This document shows positions 45,516 through 54,905 of a stretch of 64,000 nucleotides of DNA, piece by piece. Position 1 is the stretch's first letter. Every line of letters begins with the position of its first letter. Below the pieces are notes generated by a model that was not told where the DNA came from, searched no databases, and saw nothing but the letters and a program-made list of their open reading frames with translations. The translations under genes were made by a program, and so were the position numbers. The stretch comes from Lutibacter sp. A64 (GTDB lineage Bacteria; Bacteroidota; Bacteroidia; Flavobacteriales; Flavobacteriaceae), in NCBI RefSeq assembly GCF_022429565.1, contig NZ_CP092487.1:522001-586000 (forward strand). The letters are read 5' to 3'.

Positions 45516-47207
45516 ATGTCAGATGATAAGAAAGTAATCTTTTCAATGTCTGGTTTGTCTAAAACCTATCAAGGTGCAAATAAACCAGTTTTAAAAGATA
45601 TTTATTTAAGCTTTTTTTATGGAGCTAAAATTGGAATTTTAGGTTTAAATGGTTCAGGAAAATCTACTTTATTGAAGATTATTGCTGGAATTGAAAAAAA
45701 CTATCAAGGAGATGTTGTTTTTGCTCCAGGATATTCTGTTGGTTTTTTATCTCAAGAGCCTAAATTAGATGATTCTAAAACAGTTATTGATATTGTAAAA
45801 GAAGGAGTTGCTGAAACTGTTGCAGTGTTAGATGAATACAATAAGATAAACGACATGTTTGGCTTGGAAGAAGTGTATTCTGATGCTGATAAAATGGAAA
45901 AATTAATGGCACAACAAGCCATTTTACAAGATAAAATTGATGCTGCAAATGCGTGGGAGTTAGATACCAAACTAGAAATAGCAATGGATGCTTTACGTAC
46001 TCCAGATGGTGATACGCCAATTAAGAATCTTTCAGGTGGTGAGCGAAGAAGAGTTGCATTGTGTAGATTGCTATTACAAGAGCCAGATGTGCTTTTATTA
46101 GATGAGCCAACCAACCACTTAGATGCTGAATCTGTACATTGGTTAGAGCATCATTTACAACAATATAAAGGAACTGTTATTGCAGTAACGCATGATAGAT
46201 ATTTCTTAGATAATGTTGCTGGTTGGATTTTAGAATTGGATAGAGGAGAAGGTATTCCTTGGAAAGGTAATTATTCTTCTTGGTTAGATCAAAAATCGAA
46301 ACGATTGGCTCAAGAATCTAAACAGGCTTCTAAACGTCAAAAAACCTTAGAACGTGAGTTAGAATGGGTTCGCCAAGGAGTAAAAGGACGTCAAACTAAG
46401 CAAAAAGCACGTTTGAAGAATTACGACAAATTAATGAGGCAAGATCAAAATCAGTTAGATGAGAAATTAGAAATATACATTCCAAATGGTCAGCGTTTAG
46501 GTACTAATGTTATTGAAGCAAAAGGGGTTTCAAAAGCATTTGGAGATAAGTTGTTATATGAAGATTTGAATTTTAATTTACCCCAAGCTGGTATTGTAGG
46601 TATTATTGGTCCTAATGGTGCTGGTAAAACCACTATTTTTAAAATGATAATGGATGAATTAGCTCCAGATAAAGGTGAATTTGTAGTTGGTGATACTGCA
46701 AAAATTGCATATGTAGATCAAAGTCATTCAAATATTGATCCTGAAAAAACAATTTGGCAAAACTTTTCTGAAGAACAAGAATTAATTTTAATGGGAGGGA
46801 AACAAGTAAATTCTCGCGCATATTTAAGTCGTTTTAATTTTTCAGGAAGTGATCAGAACAAAAAAGTAAGTATGTTGTCTGGTGGAGAGCGTAATAGGTT
46901 GCATTTAGCAATGACATTGCGTGAAGAAGGAAATGTTTTGTTATTAGATGAGCCTACTAACGATTTAGATGTTAATACATTGCGTGCGTTGGAAGAAGGT
47001 TTAGAAAACTTTGCGGGTTGTGCTGTTGTTATTAGTCACGACCGTTGGTTTTTAGATAGAATTTGTACGCATATTTTAGCTTTTGAAGGAGATTCTCAAG
47101 TATATTTCTTTGAAGGTTCTTTCTCAGATTATGAAGAGAACAAGAAAAAACGATTAGGTGGAGATTTAATGCCTAAACGTATTAAATATAAAAAATTAAT
47201 TAGATAA
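45516..47207 (+). CDS. ettA: Energy-dependent translational throttle protein EttA (ABC-F)
   Basis: 563 residues, two ABC domains in one chain. Walker A: GLNGSGKST and GPNGAGKTT; signature: LSGGERRR and LSGGERNR; Walker B: VLLLDEPTNHLD and VLLLDEPTNDLD. Between them is the ABC-F linker with ERELEWVRQG and RQTKQKARL, and the arm region DIVKEGVAE is present. EttA binds the ribosomal E site and gates entry to elongation depending on the ATP/ADP ratio. No membrane part. Confidence 0.96.
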   Translation: MSDDKKVIFSMSGLSKTYQGANKPVLKDIYLSFFYGAKIGILGLNGSGKSTLLKIIAGIEKNYQGDVVFAPGYSVGFLSQEPKLDDSKTVIDIVKEGVAETVAVLDEYNKINDMFGLEEVYSDADKMEKLMAQQAILQDKIDAANAWELDTKLEIAMDALRTPDGDTPIKNLSGGERRRVALCRLLLQEPDVLLLDEPTNHLDAESVHWLEHHLQQYKGTVIAVTHDRYFLDNVAGWILELDRGEGIPWKGNYSSWLDQKSKRLAQESKQASKRQKTLERELEWVRQGVKGRQTKQKARLKNYDKLMRQDQNQLDEKLEIYIPNGQRLGTNVIEAKGVSKAFGDKLLYEDLNFNLPQAGIVGIIGPNGAGKTTIFKMIMDELAPDKGEFVVGDTAKIAYVDQSHSNIDPEKTIWQNFSEEQELILMGGKQVNSRAYLSRFNFSGSDQNKKVSMLSGGERNRLHLAMTLREEGNVLLLDEPTNDLDVNTLRALEEGLENFAGCAVVISHDRWFLDRICTHILAFEGDSQVYFFEGSFSDYEENKKKRLGGDLMPKRIKYKKLIR

Positions 47208-47211
47208 TTAT

Positions 47212-47303
47212 AAAAAAGGCTGTTTCAAAAACTATTGAAAACCGACGTCAGGCTGAACTTTTTTCAGGTTGATGATAATTTCACTTTTAAAACAGCCTTT
47301 TTT
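47212..47303. repeat. Long nested palindrome, MITE/REP-like, also serving as bidirectional terminator
   Basis: Outer arms AAAAAAGGCTGTTT (47212-47225) and AAACAGCCTTTTTT (47290-47303) are perfectly complementary over 14 bp and extend inward after one mismatch (AAAA/TTTT). Inside lies a second hairpin, TCAGGCTGAA - CTTT - TTCAGGTTGA, with one wobble and one mismatch. The inner word resembles an abundant flavobacterial intergenic palindrome (CTGAAC...TTCAG core), by recall. It sits exactly between the converging ettA and DUF4878 genes. Confidence 0.6.
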
Positions 47304-47305
47304 AT

Positions 47306-47707
47306 TTATACTTTAATAAACCATTTACCATCTATTTTAATAAGTTTAGCGTTTTCTTTTTCAGAATCACCATTTTTAAAGTTAACTGTATAATCTACTC
47401 TAGCGCTATTGCCATCTTCTGCAATAGTTTCATTATCTATTACAATATTTTTTAAGCCATCTTTATTATCAAATTCTTCTTTTGCAGCCATTCCAAATAG
47501 ACCTTCCATTTTTTTAGCTTCTTCTTCAGAGAACTTTTTACCTTCTCCAGTAACATAAAGAGTGGTTACTTTTTCAAAATCTTTAGCTTTCATTAAATCA
47601 TAAGCTTTTTTTATGGTATCTCCGGGTGAAGTGCCACTTCCACAGGAACTTACACTAAATAAAACGATTGTTAATAAGAGTGCCGATGCTAATTTTAAAT
47701 GTTTCAT
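47306..47707 (-). CDS. DUF4878-like lipoprotein
   Basis: 133 residues. Lipoprotein signal MKHLKLASALLLTIVLFSVSSCG with the lipid-modified Cys22 or close to it. The mature part has PGDTIKKAYDLMKAKDFEKV and ends AKLIKIDGKWFIKV, the NTF2-like pattern of DUF4878. Function unknown. Probably anchored in the outer membrane facing the periplasm. Confidence 0.8.
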   Translation of the reverse strand: MKHLKLASALLLTIVLFSVSSCGSGTSPGDTIKKAYDLMKAKDFEKVTTLYVTGEGKKFSEEEAKKMEGLFGMAAKEEFDNKDGLKNIVIDNETIAEDGNSARVDYTVNFKNGDSEKENAKLIKIDGKWFIKV

Positions 47708-47723
47708 AATTACTTTTTTTAAA

Positions 47724-48329
47724 TTAAATTATTCTATTAAATATTGGTTTTTTAGTGAACTCTGAAGGGAATATTATAGCATGTGTACCAACAACAAATT
47801 TTAATTCTCTTTCTTTTATATTTAGGGTAATTCCTGCATTTTTGAATGCTTTTAATATAAGTTCTGTACAATAGAGTTTATTATCTGTGTTTAAGTTGTA
47901 TTCATTATCAAAAGTGCATTTTTTTAAATAGAATTTTTGGGCTTCATTTACTACCTTGCTAAGAGTTTTAGCATTAAAAGTTGATCTATAAACAGCGTAT
48001 GAAGAAGCCTTTTTAGGGTTTAAAAATTTTTTAAAAGTTTCTTTTTTTAAAGTGTTATTTTTATGAGGGACTGCATGAATTACATAAGGAGTTCCTTTTT
48101 CAATTGCTATAATTCCGATATGTGTATATTCTGAAGTCTTGTCTGCTAAGTGAACTAAATAACTTCCGGTAGATTTTCCACATCGTAAAATAAGATCTCC
48201 ATTTTGTAAGTTTTTAAAATTAACTATTTTAAATGATTGATTGGTATTTATAAAGCGTAGATAATAAAATAATGAACTGCCTAATAAAAGCACTATCAAA
48301 AAATAACCAATATTTTTAATAATATTCAT
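47724..48329 (-). CDS. YiiX/YebB-like permuted papain-fold cysteine hydrolase
   Basis: 201 residues. One N-terminal membrane helix, then LQNGDLILRCG, EYTHIGIIA (catalytic His) and LYCTELILKAFKNAG (catalytic Cys). This order, His before Cys, is the circularly permuted NlpC/P60-like family PF05708. Possible substrates are peptidoglycan peptides or lipids; unknown here. Followed 16 nt later by the lipoprotein gene on the same strand. Confidence 0.84.
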   Translation of the reverse strand: MNIIKNIGYFLIVLLLGSSLFYYLRFINTNQSFKIVNFKNLQNGDLILRCGKSTGSYLVHLADKTSEYTHIGIIAIEKGTPYVIHAVPHKNNTLKKETFKKFLNPKKASSYAVYRSTFNAKTLSKVVNEAQKFYLKKCTFDNEYNLNTDNKLYCTELILKAFKNAGITLNIKERELKFVVGTHAIIFPSEFTKKPIFNRII

Positions 48330-48491
48330 TTAGATTATGGTTTAATTATATCTACAAATTTTAAAAATAAAAGGGGTTTGAAAGATATGATATATCTAAT
48401 TAATTTAGAATATGTAAATAAATAGGAGTAATAATTATTAAAGTTACGAAATTAAGTGTTATTTTTTCTTAAAAATTATAAAAAAATAATT

Positions 48492-48809
48492 TTAATGAAT
48501 CCAAAGGCAGTCTATAGAGTCTGTAACAATATGAAAAAGTAATCCAATAGCAACAATTCTTGTTTTTGTAGGGATTAATAATAAACAGTAAATACCTATT
48601 GCATAATATGAATGTAGAGGATGGAAATTTATGCTACATCTATTGGCTTCAAAAATTGGAGTAGCAAGAAGATGATCTAAATCTATTGACATAGTTAAAA
48701 TAAATATAAACCACACTTTTTTCCAACTGTTTTTAAAAAAGAGAAAAGCTATAATGCCGGGCACTATAAAATGCATTCCATAGTGAATAATAAATCGTAT
48801 AATTTCCAA
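48492..48809 (-). CDS. DUF6122 family membrane protein (TTG start)
   Basis: 105 residues with three or four hydrophobic helices. HYGMHFIVPG, DLDHLLATP, NFHPLHSY and HIVTDSIDC carry conserved His and Asp residues of the family, reminiscent of a membrane metal site. The start is TTG at 48809, 3 nt after the wbqC stop; the next Met would remove the conserved HYGMH. Function unknown. Confidence 0.72.
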   Translation of the reverse strand: MEIIRFIIHYGMHFIVPGIIAFLFFKNSWKKVWFIFILTMSIDLDHLLATPIFEANRCSINFHPLHSYYAIGIYCLLLIPTKTRIVAIGLLFHIVTDSIDCLWIH

Positions 48810-48812
48810 TAT

Positions 48813-49433
48813 TTATAGATTTAAATTTTGAGATTCTAGATAATTTAAAGCATTTGGGCCTTCCATAAAAAGTAAATCTAAAATACTAAGGTTAGAAATA
48901 AATCCGTGATTTTGTTCAAAAACTTGAATGTATCTTTCTAAATTGTATTGAGGTTCTTTTTTAGAAATTGCGAGGTTTCTAAAGTCTTTTAAAGGAGTTT
49001 CTATTAAAAATTCATCAGTTTTAGTTGTGGTGATTTCTAGCTGTAGGGCTTCCATAATAAATTGATGACTCAACAGGTTTAAATCTAATAAAAATGTGTG
49101 TTTTTTATTAAATATTGGTAATAAATCATCAATGTAAAATTCAAAAAAGGGTGATGAATTATAAGCTGTTGTTAAAGTTTTTAAATGAAGCTTGTTCCAA
49201 TCGTCTTTATAATCAATTTTTACATCTTTTGTTTTTTGTTTCACGCCTTTATTATGTTGTATAGGTACATTTAATAAATGTTTACCATCTGCAGTATAAA
49301 TATAACATCTGTTTCTATAGGTTTGTTTTTGAAAATTATCTTCAAATTCAAAACAAATATTATTGTTTTTTGAAATAGCTACATATTGAATAATTGGAGC
49401 AAAATATGTTGGTTGAAGCAATAACATTTGCAT
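48813..49433 (-). CDS. WbqC family protein
   Basis: 206 residues. It opens MQMLLLQPTYFAPIIQYVAI and has FQKQTYRNRCYIYTADG and LNVPIQHNKG, the WbqC-like pattern. Members occur in sugar-modification loci elsewhere, but in Flavobacteriia the gene sits next to lepB as here. Start ambiguity of two codons (a second ATG at 49427). Biochemical role unclear. Confidence 0.82.
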   Translation of the reverse strand: MQMLLLQPTYFAPIIQYVAISKNNNICFEFEDNFQKQTYRNRCYIYTADGKHLLNVPIQHNKGVKQKTKDVKIDYKDDWNKLHLKTLTTAYNSSPFFEFYIDDLLPIFNKKHTFLLDLNLLSHQFIMEALQLEITTTKTDEFLIETPLKDFRNLAISKKEPQYNLERYIQVFEQNHGFISNLSILDLLFMEGPNALNYLESQNLNL

Positions 49434-49477
49434 CTGATATCTAAATTCTGTATGTTAAAAACTACTCTAAATCGATA

Positions 49478-51031
49478 TTAAATCTGATTTTCTTTTTCTT
49501 CTTTTTTACGTTTTCTGTAAGCGCTATAACCAAACCAAATAGCCAGTACAGCTAAAAAATGGTATAAGTACGATACAGGTTCTCCAGAACCATGTACAGT
49601 TGTAAATAGGCGATCCCATCTAATTTTTTCGGAAATACCATTTCCATTAGTGTCCCAACTAAACCAAATAAATACAGGTTTACCAACTACATGGTCAAAA
49701 GGTACATAACCCCAATAACGGGCATCTTCAGAATTATGACGGTTATCTCCCATCATCCAATAATAATCTTGTTTAAAAGTGTATTCAGTAGCTTTTTTAC
49801 CATTGATAAAAATTTCATCTCCATTTACTGTTAAATTATTGTTTTCGTAAACTTCAATAATTCTTTTATAAAATGGTAGTGATTTAGAATTTAAAGCAAC
49901 AGTTTTTCCTGCTTTAGGAATGTAAATTGGGCCATAATTATCGTCAGACCAAGGGTATTGTGGACTATGCGGGAAAACTCTAGAATTATAATTTCCTGCT
50001 GGTGTTAACTCTTTAGTTACACTTTTTATAAGCGGATTGTTTTTAAGTTTAGCAGCATTTTCATCGGTTAAATTAAGGTTGTAATAATCTCCAAAATTAC
50101 GTCCTTCAGTTACATCATACCTTTTTAAAGTTGCAGCACTTAATTGCTGACCATTAGTTACAACTTTGTGCATGTATTGTGTTTTTGCTCTATCTGGTAA
50201 TACTGTTTTTTTACCGTTTATATAAATGTAACCTTGTCTAATTTCTAATGAATCTCCTGGAATACCAACAGCACGTTTTACATAATTCGATTTTTTATCG
50301 ATTGGTTTTTTAACATGAATGTTTGAGGTGTCAAAAAAACGTTGTACCGTATCAACAGGCCAACTAAAAACAACAATTTCATTACGTTTAATATCTTGAA
50401 AACCAGGGAGTCTAAAATATGGTAATTGAGGTTTTTGTAAATACGATTTTGTACCAATAATAGGTAAAGAATCATGTACCATTGGGGCAGCAATGGTAGT
50501 CATAGGTGTTCTTGCTCCGTAATGAAATTTACTTACAAAAAGAAAGTCACCAACTAACAACGATTTTTCTAATGAAGAAGTTGGTATTGTATAAGGTTGC
50601 ATAATATAAGTATGCACTAGTGTTGCTGCAATAATAGCAAATACAATAGAACTAACCCATTCGCCAAGTTCAGTTCTTGATTTTAAGCTTCTGTCTTCTA
50701 CATATGTAACATTTTCTATATAGTTTAAGTAAAAACTATAAAAACCAAGTGTTACTACAGCAAGTATTGAGTCTAAAGTTTTATATTTTCCAAAGCTTCT
50801 AACGGTTTCAACCCAAATAACAGGGAACATTAATAAGTTTATTATTGGAATAAATAATAAAAGTACCCACCAAGTAGGTCTTTTAATAATTTTCATTAAA
50901 ATTATTGCATTGTAAATAGGAATAATTGCTTCCCAAGATTTTCTACCTGCTTTTTTATATAATTTCCAAGTTCCTAAAAAGTGAATAACTTGTACAATTA
51001 GAAAAAAGAAAAACCACTCAATCATTGTCAT
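49478..51031 (-). CDS. lepB: Signal peptidase I, long Bacteroidota form
   Basis: 517 residues, about twice the length of E. coli LepB's catalytic core. Three or four N-terminal membrane helices, then QPYTIPTSSLEKSLLVGD with catalytic Ser153, NYVKRAVGIPGD with the general-base Lys, and the late box MMGDNRHNSEDARYWGYVP. A long insert between the two catalytic boxes and a C-terminal membrane helix (about 490-508) are usual in this phylum. It removes signal peptides from exported proteins. Confidence 0.94.
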   Translation of the reverse strand: MTMIEWFFFFLIVQVIHFLGTWKLYKKAGRKSWEAIIPIYNAIILMKIIKRPTWWVLLLFIPIINLLMFPVIWVETVRSFGKYKTLDSILAVVTLGFYSFYLNYIENVTYVEDRSLKSRTELGEWVSSIVFAIIAATLVHTYIMQPYTIPTSSLEKSLLVGDFLFVSKFHYGARTPMTTIAAPMVHDSLPIIGTKSYLQKPQLPYFRLPGFQDIKRNEIVVFSWPVDTVQRFFDTSNIHVKKPIDKKSNYVKRAVGIPGDSLEIRQGYIYINGKKTVLPDRAKTQYMHKVVTNGQQLSAATLKRYDVTEGRNFGDYYNLNLTDENAAKLKNNPLIKSVTKELTPAGNYNSRVFPHSPQYPWSDDNYGPIYIPKAGKTVALNSKSLPFYKRIIEVYENNNLTVNGDEIFINGKKATEYTFKQDYYWMMGDNRHNSEDARYWGYVPFDHVVGKPVFIWFSWDTNGNGISEKIRWDRLFTTVHGSGEPVSYLYHFLAVLAIWFGYSAYRKRKKEEKENQI

Positions 51032-51047
51032 AATAAACTATTTTATA

Positions 51048-51752
51048 TTATTTTAAACCCAAAACATCTTTCATTGTAAAAATACCAGTTTTACCATATA
51101 ACCATTCTGCTGCAATTACGGCTCCTAAAGCAAAGCCACTTCTATTATGGGCGGTATGTTTAATTTCAATAGTATCTACTTCTGAATTATAAGCAACGGT
51201 ATGTGTTCCGGGAACATCATCTATACGTTTTGCAACTATAGGTATTTGAGAATCGTTATTTGTTACATTTAAGTTCCAACTTTCTTTGTTGGTATGTTTA
51301 ATAACTCCTTCAGCAAGTGTAATTGCTGTTCCACTAGGAGCATCTAATTTTTTTGTATGATGAATTTCTTCTAATGTTACATCATATTGGTTTAATTGAT
51401 GCATCATTTTAGCAAGTTGTTCGTTTAATTCAAAAAAGATATTTACACCTAAACTAAAATTTGAAGCGTAGATAAAAGCACCATTTTTTTGCTTGCAAAG
51501 TTCTGTAATAGCAGGGTATTTATCTAACCAACCAGTGGTTCCACTAATTACAGGAATATTGTTATTTAAACAATTTGAAATATTATTAAAAGCAACAGAT
51601 GGAATACTAAAGTCTATTGCAATATCGGCAATTTTGATATCGTATTCTTTAGTGTTTTCATCAACTTTTAATACTATTGTATGTCCTCTTTGTAAAGCAA
51701 TTTTTTCAATTGTTTTACCCATTCTGCCATAACCTAATAAAGCTATTTTCAT
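51048..51752 (-). CDS. dapB: 4-hydroxy-tetrahydrodipicolinate reductase
   Basis: 234 residues from the ATG at 51752 (MKIALLGYGRMGKTIEK); the open frame extends 33 bases further but the extra residues precede the Rossmann start. NADPH loop GYGRMG; catalytic block EIHHTKKLDAPSGTA; HTAHNRSGFALGA near the end. It carries out the second committed step to diaminopimelate and lysine, needed for peptidoglycan. Followed by lepB 16 nt downstream. Confidence 0.94.
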   Translation of the reverse strand: MKIALLGYGRMGKTIEKIALQRGHTIVLKVDENTKEYDIKIADIAIDFSIPSVAFNNISNCLNNNIPVISGTTGWLDKYPAITELCKQKNGAFIYASNFSLGVNIFFELNEQLAKMMHQLNQYDVTLEEIHHTKKLDAPSGTAITLAEGVIKHTNKESWNLNVTNNDSQIPIVAKRIDDVPGTHTVAYNSEVDTIEIKHTAHNRSGFALGAVIAAEWLYGKTGIFTMKDVLGLK

Positions 51753-51863
51753 GTGTTTTTTTATTGTTTTTTTACGGTCATGCACAGTTTACTACCTAAA
51801 TTTATAGTAGGTAATTTAATTGTTTTGCACTGTGATAAACTGTTTAACATGCTCGTTTTATTC

Positions 51864-52445
51864 TTAAAATTTAAAATTTAACGATGCTACAACTACAGAT
51901 TTATTACTTGTTGCATCTTTAATAATTTGAGGGGATATGGTTAGATTATTATCAACGTTATGCTGTAATAAATGTGCATTTGTACTCGCTTCAAGAATTT
52001 GTAAAACATAGATGCCAACAGTTACTAAAATAGACAAGTCTCTATCTTTTTTATATGATTCTTGAGCTCTGGTTAATGCGTCGTCTGATAAATAAATATG
52101 ATCACCTTCACCGTCAAATTCGTTTGGTTTATTATCTAATCTTAATTTATAAGCAGTTCGTGCTCTATTGTAATTAGTATTATTTAAATCATAAAAATAA
52201 ACACCAGTTCCAAGAGCAGCATAAACAAATGGAATTTTCCAATATTTTTTATTGTACGCTTGTCCTAAACCAGGAAGAATTGCAGAGTAAAATGCTGCTT
52301 TGGCAGGAGATAGCATATCAAACTCGTTTGGCGAGGTATAGATAGTATCTTTTGCTTTTACTATTATTTCTTCTTCTTGTGAAAAGGAATTAATGGTAAC
52401 TAGTAAACTAAGAACTAATAAAATGTAAGACTTTTTATACGGCAC
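51864..52445 (-). CDS. DUF5683 domain protein, exported (GTG start)
   Basis: 193 residues with a signal peptide (YILLVLSLLVTINSFSQ). The conserved core FYSAILPGLGQAYNKKYWKIP is the DUF5683 hallmark. Start codon GTG at 52445 overlaps the parB stop (TAGTG), so translation is coupled to parB. The family is Bacteroidota-wide, probably outer-membrane or periplasmic, function unknown. Confidence 0.85.
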   Translation of the reverse strand: MPYKKSYILLVLSLLVTINSFSQEEEIIVKAKDTIYTSPNEFDMLSPAKAAFYSAILPGLGQAYNKKYWKIPFVYAALGTGVYFYDLNNTNYNRARTAYKLRLDNKPNEFDGEGDHIYLSDDALTRAQESYKKDRDLSILVTVGIYVLQILEASTNAHLLQHNVDNNLTISPQIIKDATSNKSVVVASLNFKF

Positions 52446-53344
52446 TATTCCAATAATTTTTTTATTCGGTTAAAATCTTCTTCAGAGTGAAAAGGAATTA
52501 CTATTTTTCCTTTATCAGCCCCAGATAGTTTAACGTCAATTTTATGTCCAAAGTATTCGCTAAACGTTTTTAATCCTTTAGCTACAAATTTTGGAGTCTC
52601 ATTAGTTTTAGTAGTTGTTTTTTTTGGTTTTTCAACACCACTTTTAAGTTCTTTAACAACTTGCTCTGTTTGTCTAACAGATAATTTCTCAGCTAATATT
52701 TTTTCATAAATAGCTAATTGTTCTTCAGTATTTTCAATATTTATAAGGGCTCTACCGTGTCCCATAGATAAAAAACCATCTCGCATTCCCGTTTGAATTA
52801 TTGGGTCTAATTTTAATAAACGCAAGTAATTTGTAATTGTAGAACGTTTTTTACCTACACGTTGACTCATTTCTTCTTGTGTTAAATCAATTTCATCGAT
52901 TAAACGTTGGTAAGATAAAGCAACTTCAATAGGGTCTAAATCTTTTCTTTGAATGTTTTCAACCAATGCCATTTCAAGCATTTCTTGGTCGTTTGCCAAT
53001 CTAATATAGGCAGGTATTGTTTTGTTTCCAATTAATTTTGAAGCTCTAAATCTACGTTCTCCAGATACTAATTGAAATTTTTCGTTTCCAAGTTTTCTAA
53101 CTGTAATTGGTTGAATAACGCCTAGTTCTTTAATAGAACTAGCTAATTCACGTAATGCCTCTTCATTAAAATAACTTCTTGGTTGAAAAGGATTTACTTC
53201 AATAGATTCTAATTCTATTTCAATAATACTACCAACAACTTTATCTGCATTTTCATCATTAGCTGAATTAACATTAGCCGTATTTTCTTTTAACAAGGCA
53301 GATAAACCTCTTCCAAGTGCTTGTTTTTTTAGTGCTTTTGCCAT
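52445..53344 (-). CDS. parB: Chromosome-partitioning protein ParB
   Basis: 299 residues. N-terminal LGRGLSALL; CTPase/ParB domain with IEVNPFQPR, LVSGERRFRASKL and MALVENIQRKDLDPIEVA; helix-turn-helix with QEEMSQRVGKKRSTITNYLRL; C-terminal dimer domain after a lysine/threonine-rich linker. ParB binds parS sites and slides as a CTP clamp to segregate the origin. Six bases after parA. I did not see a parS-like site in this window. Confidence 0.96.
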   Translation of the reverse strand: MAKALKKQALGRGLSALLKENTANVNSANDENADKVVGSIIEIELESIEVNPFQPRSYFNEEALRELASSIKELGVIQPITVRKLGNEKFQLVSGERRFRASKLIGNKTIPAYIRLANDQEMLEMALVENIQRKDLDPIEVALSYQRLIDEIDLTQEEMSQRVGKKRSTITNYLRLLKLDPIIQTGMRDGFLSMGHGRALINIENTEEQLAIYEKILAEKLSVRQTEQVVKELKSGVEKPKKTTTKTNETPKFVAKGLKTFSEYFGHKIDVKLSGADKGKIVIPFHSEEDFNRIKKLLE

Positions 53345-53349
53345 TTCTT

Positions 53350-54117
53350 TTATTTAGCGTGTTGTTTTAAAATTTCGTTTGCTAAGTTAATATAATTTAC
53401 GGCACCTTTACTTGTTGCATCATAAGCTATTATACTTTCACCATAACTTGGAGCCTCACTTAGCCTTACATTTCTTTGTATAATGGTTTTAAATACCATA
53501 TCCTGAAAGTGTTTTTTTACTTCATCAACTACTTGGTTAGATAATCGTAAACGAGAATCGTACATAGTTAATAGTAAGCCTTCAATATCTAATTCTGGAT
53601 TGTGTAATTTTTGAATACTTTTTATAGTATTTAATAATTTACCTAAACCTTCTAAAGCAAAATATTCACATTGTATAGGTATAACTACAGAATTTGCAGC
53701 TACCAATGCATTTAAAGTAATTAATCCTAGAGAAGGAGCACAGTCTATAAGAATATAATCATAGTCGTTTTTAACTTCTTCTAAAACTTCTTTTAGCATA
53801 AACTCTCGGTGATCTTTATCAACCAATTCAATTTCTATTGCAACTAAATCTATATGTGCAGGTATTATTGAAACATTGGGCGAATTTGTTGGAAGAATTG
53901 CATCTTTTGCAGATGCAGCATGTTCTAGTAGTTGGTAGGTTCCAACTTCAACTTCGTCAACAATAATACCTAATCCAGAAGATGCATTAGCTTGTGGATC
54001 GGCATCAATTAATAGTACTTTTTTTTCTAATACTCCTAGAGCTGCGGCTAAATTTACAGTAGTAGTAGTTTTACCAACACCACCTTTTTGGTTGGCAATT
54101 GCAATAATTTTTCCCAT
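53350..54117 (-). CDS. parA: Chromosome-partitioning ATPase ParA (Soj)
   Basis: 255 residues. Deviant Walker A KGGVGKTTTTVNLA at the N-terminus, LIDADPQANASSGLG, and DYILIDCAPSLGLITLNAL (Walker B). It lacks an N-terminal HTH, as chromosomal ParA/Soj proteins do. It drives ParB-bound origins apart by ATP-dependent DNA binding. First gene of the parA-parB-DUF5683-dapB-lepB cluster, preserved in Flavobacteriia. Confidence 0.97.
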   Translation of the reverse strand: MGKIIAIANQKGGVGKTTTTVNLAAALGVLEKKVLLIDADPQANASSGLGIIVDEVEVGTYQLLEHAASAKDAILPTNSPNVSIIPAHIDLVAIEIELVDKDHREFMLKEVLEEVKNDYDYILIDCAPSLGLITLNALVAANSVVIPIQCEYFALEGLGKLLNTIKSIQKLHNPELDIEGLLLTMYDSRLRLSNQVVDEVKKHFQDMVFKTIIQRNVRLSEAPSYGESIIAYDATSKGAVNYINLANEILKQHAK

Positions 54118-54262
54118 AAAAGAATATAGAGTTATTTTAAGTTGTAAAAATACAATTTATTATGGTTTATAAAAGGGAATATTGTTAACAAACAGATAAA
54201 AAATGTTAGATTTAAAAAATAGTTTAGTAATAAGTTTAGAACCAGTATGGTGAATCTAGTTT

Positions 54263-54760
54263 TTACTTTGTTTTATAAATTACCCAGTTATTTCTTTCAA
54301 AATCAAGTTCTTGATAATAAATGAGTCCAATTTTTTTAAGTACTTTAATAGAAGCTAGGTTTTCTTTTAAAGCTCTTCCAACAATTTCTTTTAATTTAAG
54401 GGTATTTATACCATATTCAATACAAGATTTAGCAGCTTCTGTAGCGTAGCCTTTATTCCAATGTTTTTTAAAAAATCGAAAACCAATATCGTATTCATTT
54501 TTAGTTGCTGTAAATTTAATGCCGCACCAGCCAATAAATTCTTCATTTTCTTTGTTAATTACAGCCCATCTTCCGCAGCCATATTTATGGTATTGGTCGT
54601 AGTTTTCTAGAAAATTTTTAGCGCTTTCAATAGAATCAAATGGTTTGTCTCCAGTATATTTTAAAACTGCTTTATCTAGGTTTAATAAATAAAAAGATTT
54701 TGCGTCATTTACATTTAATGTTCTTAAATAGAGTCTCTCTGTTTCTATTATTCTATTCAA
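54263..54760 (-). CDS. GNAT family acetyltransferase, RimJ/RimL-like (TTG start)
   Basis: 165 residues. ETERLYLRTLNVNDA at the start, IGWCGIKF, KKHWNKGYATEAAKSCIEYG (acetyl-CoA loop) and the closing NLASIKVLKKIGLIY are typical of the RimJ/RimL group. The open frame begins with TTG at 54760; no in-frame ATG lies upstream before a stop. Substrate, protein or antibiotic, is unknown. Confidence 0.85.
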   Translation of the reverse strand: MNRIIETERLYLRTLNVNDAKSFYLLNLDKAVLKYTGDKPFDSIESAKNFLENYDQYHKYGCGRWAVINKENEEFIGWCGIKFTATKNEYDIGFRFFKKHWNKGYATEAAKSCIEYGINTLKLKEIVGRALKENLASIKVLKKIGLIYYQELDFERNNWVIYKTK

Positions 54761-54905
54761 AATAGTTATTTTAAAAGTTGAATTTGGTGGTGTTTTTAAA
54801 TGTAAAGAGTTGTTTTTTAGTTTTTTAAGGTAAAAATAAGTAGTTTATTTTTTTAAAGTATGAGCTCTATAAAATTAATAAACTACTTATTATATAAATC
54901 TTAAT

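Noticed and set aside
45752..46114. 120-residue open frame opposite ettA
   Set aside because: Shadow of the ettA coding sequence, serine-rich, no promoter and no family match.
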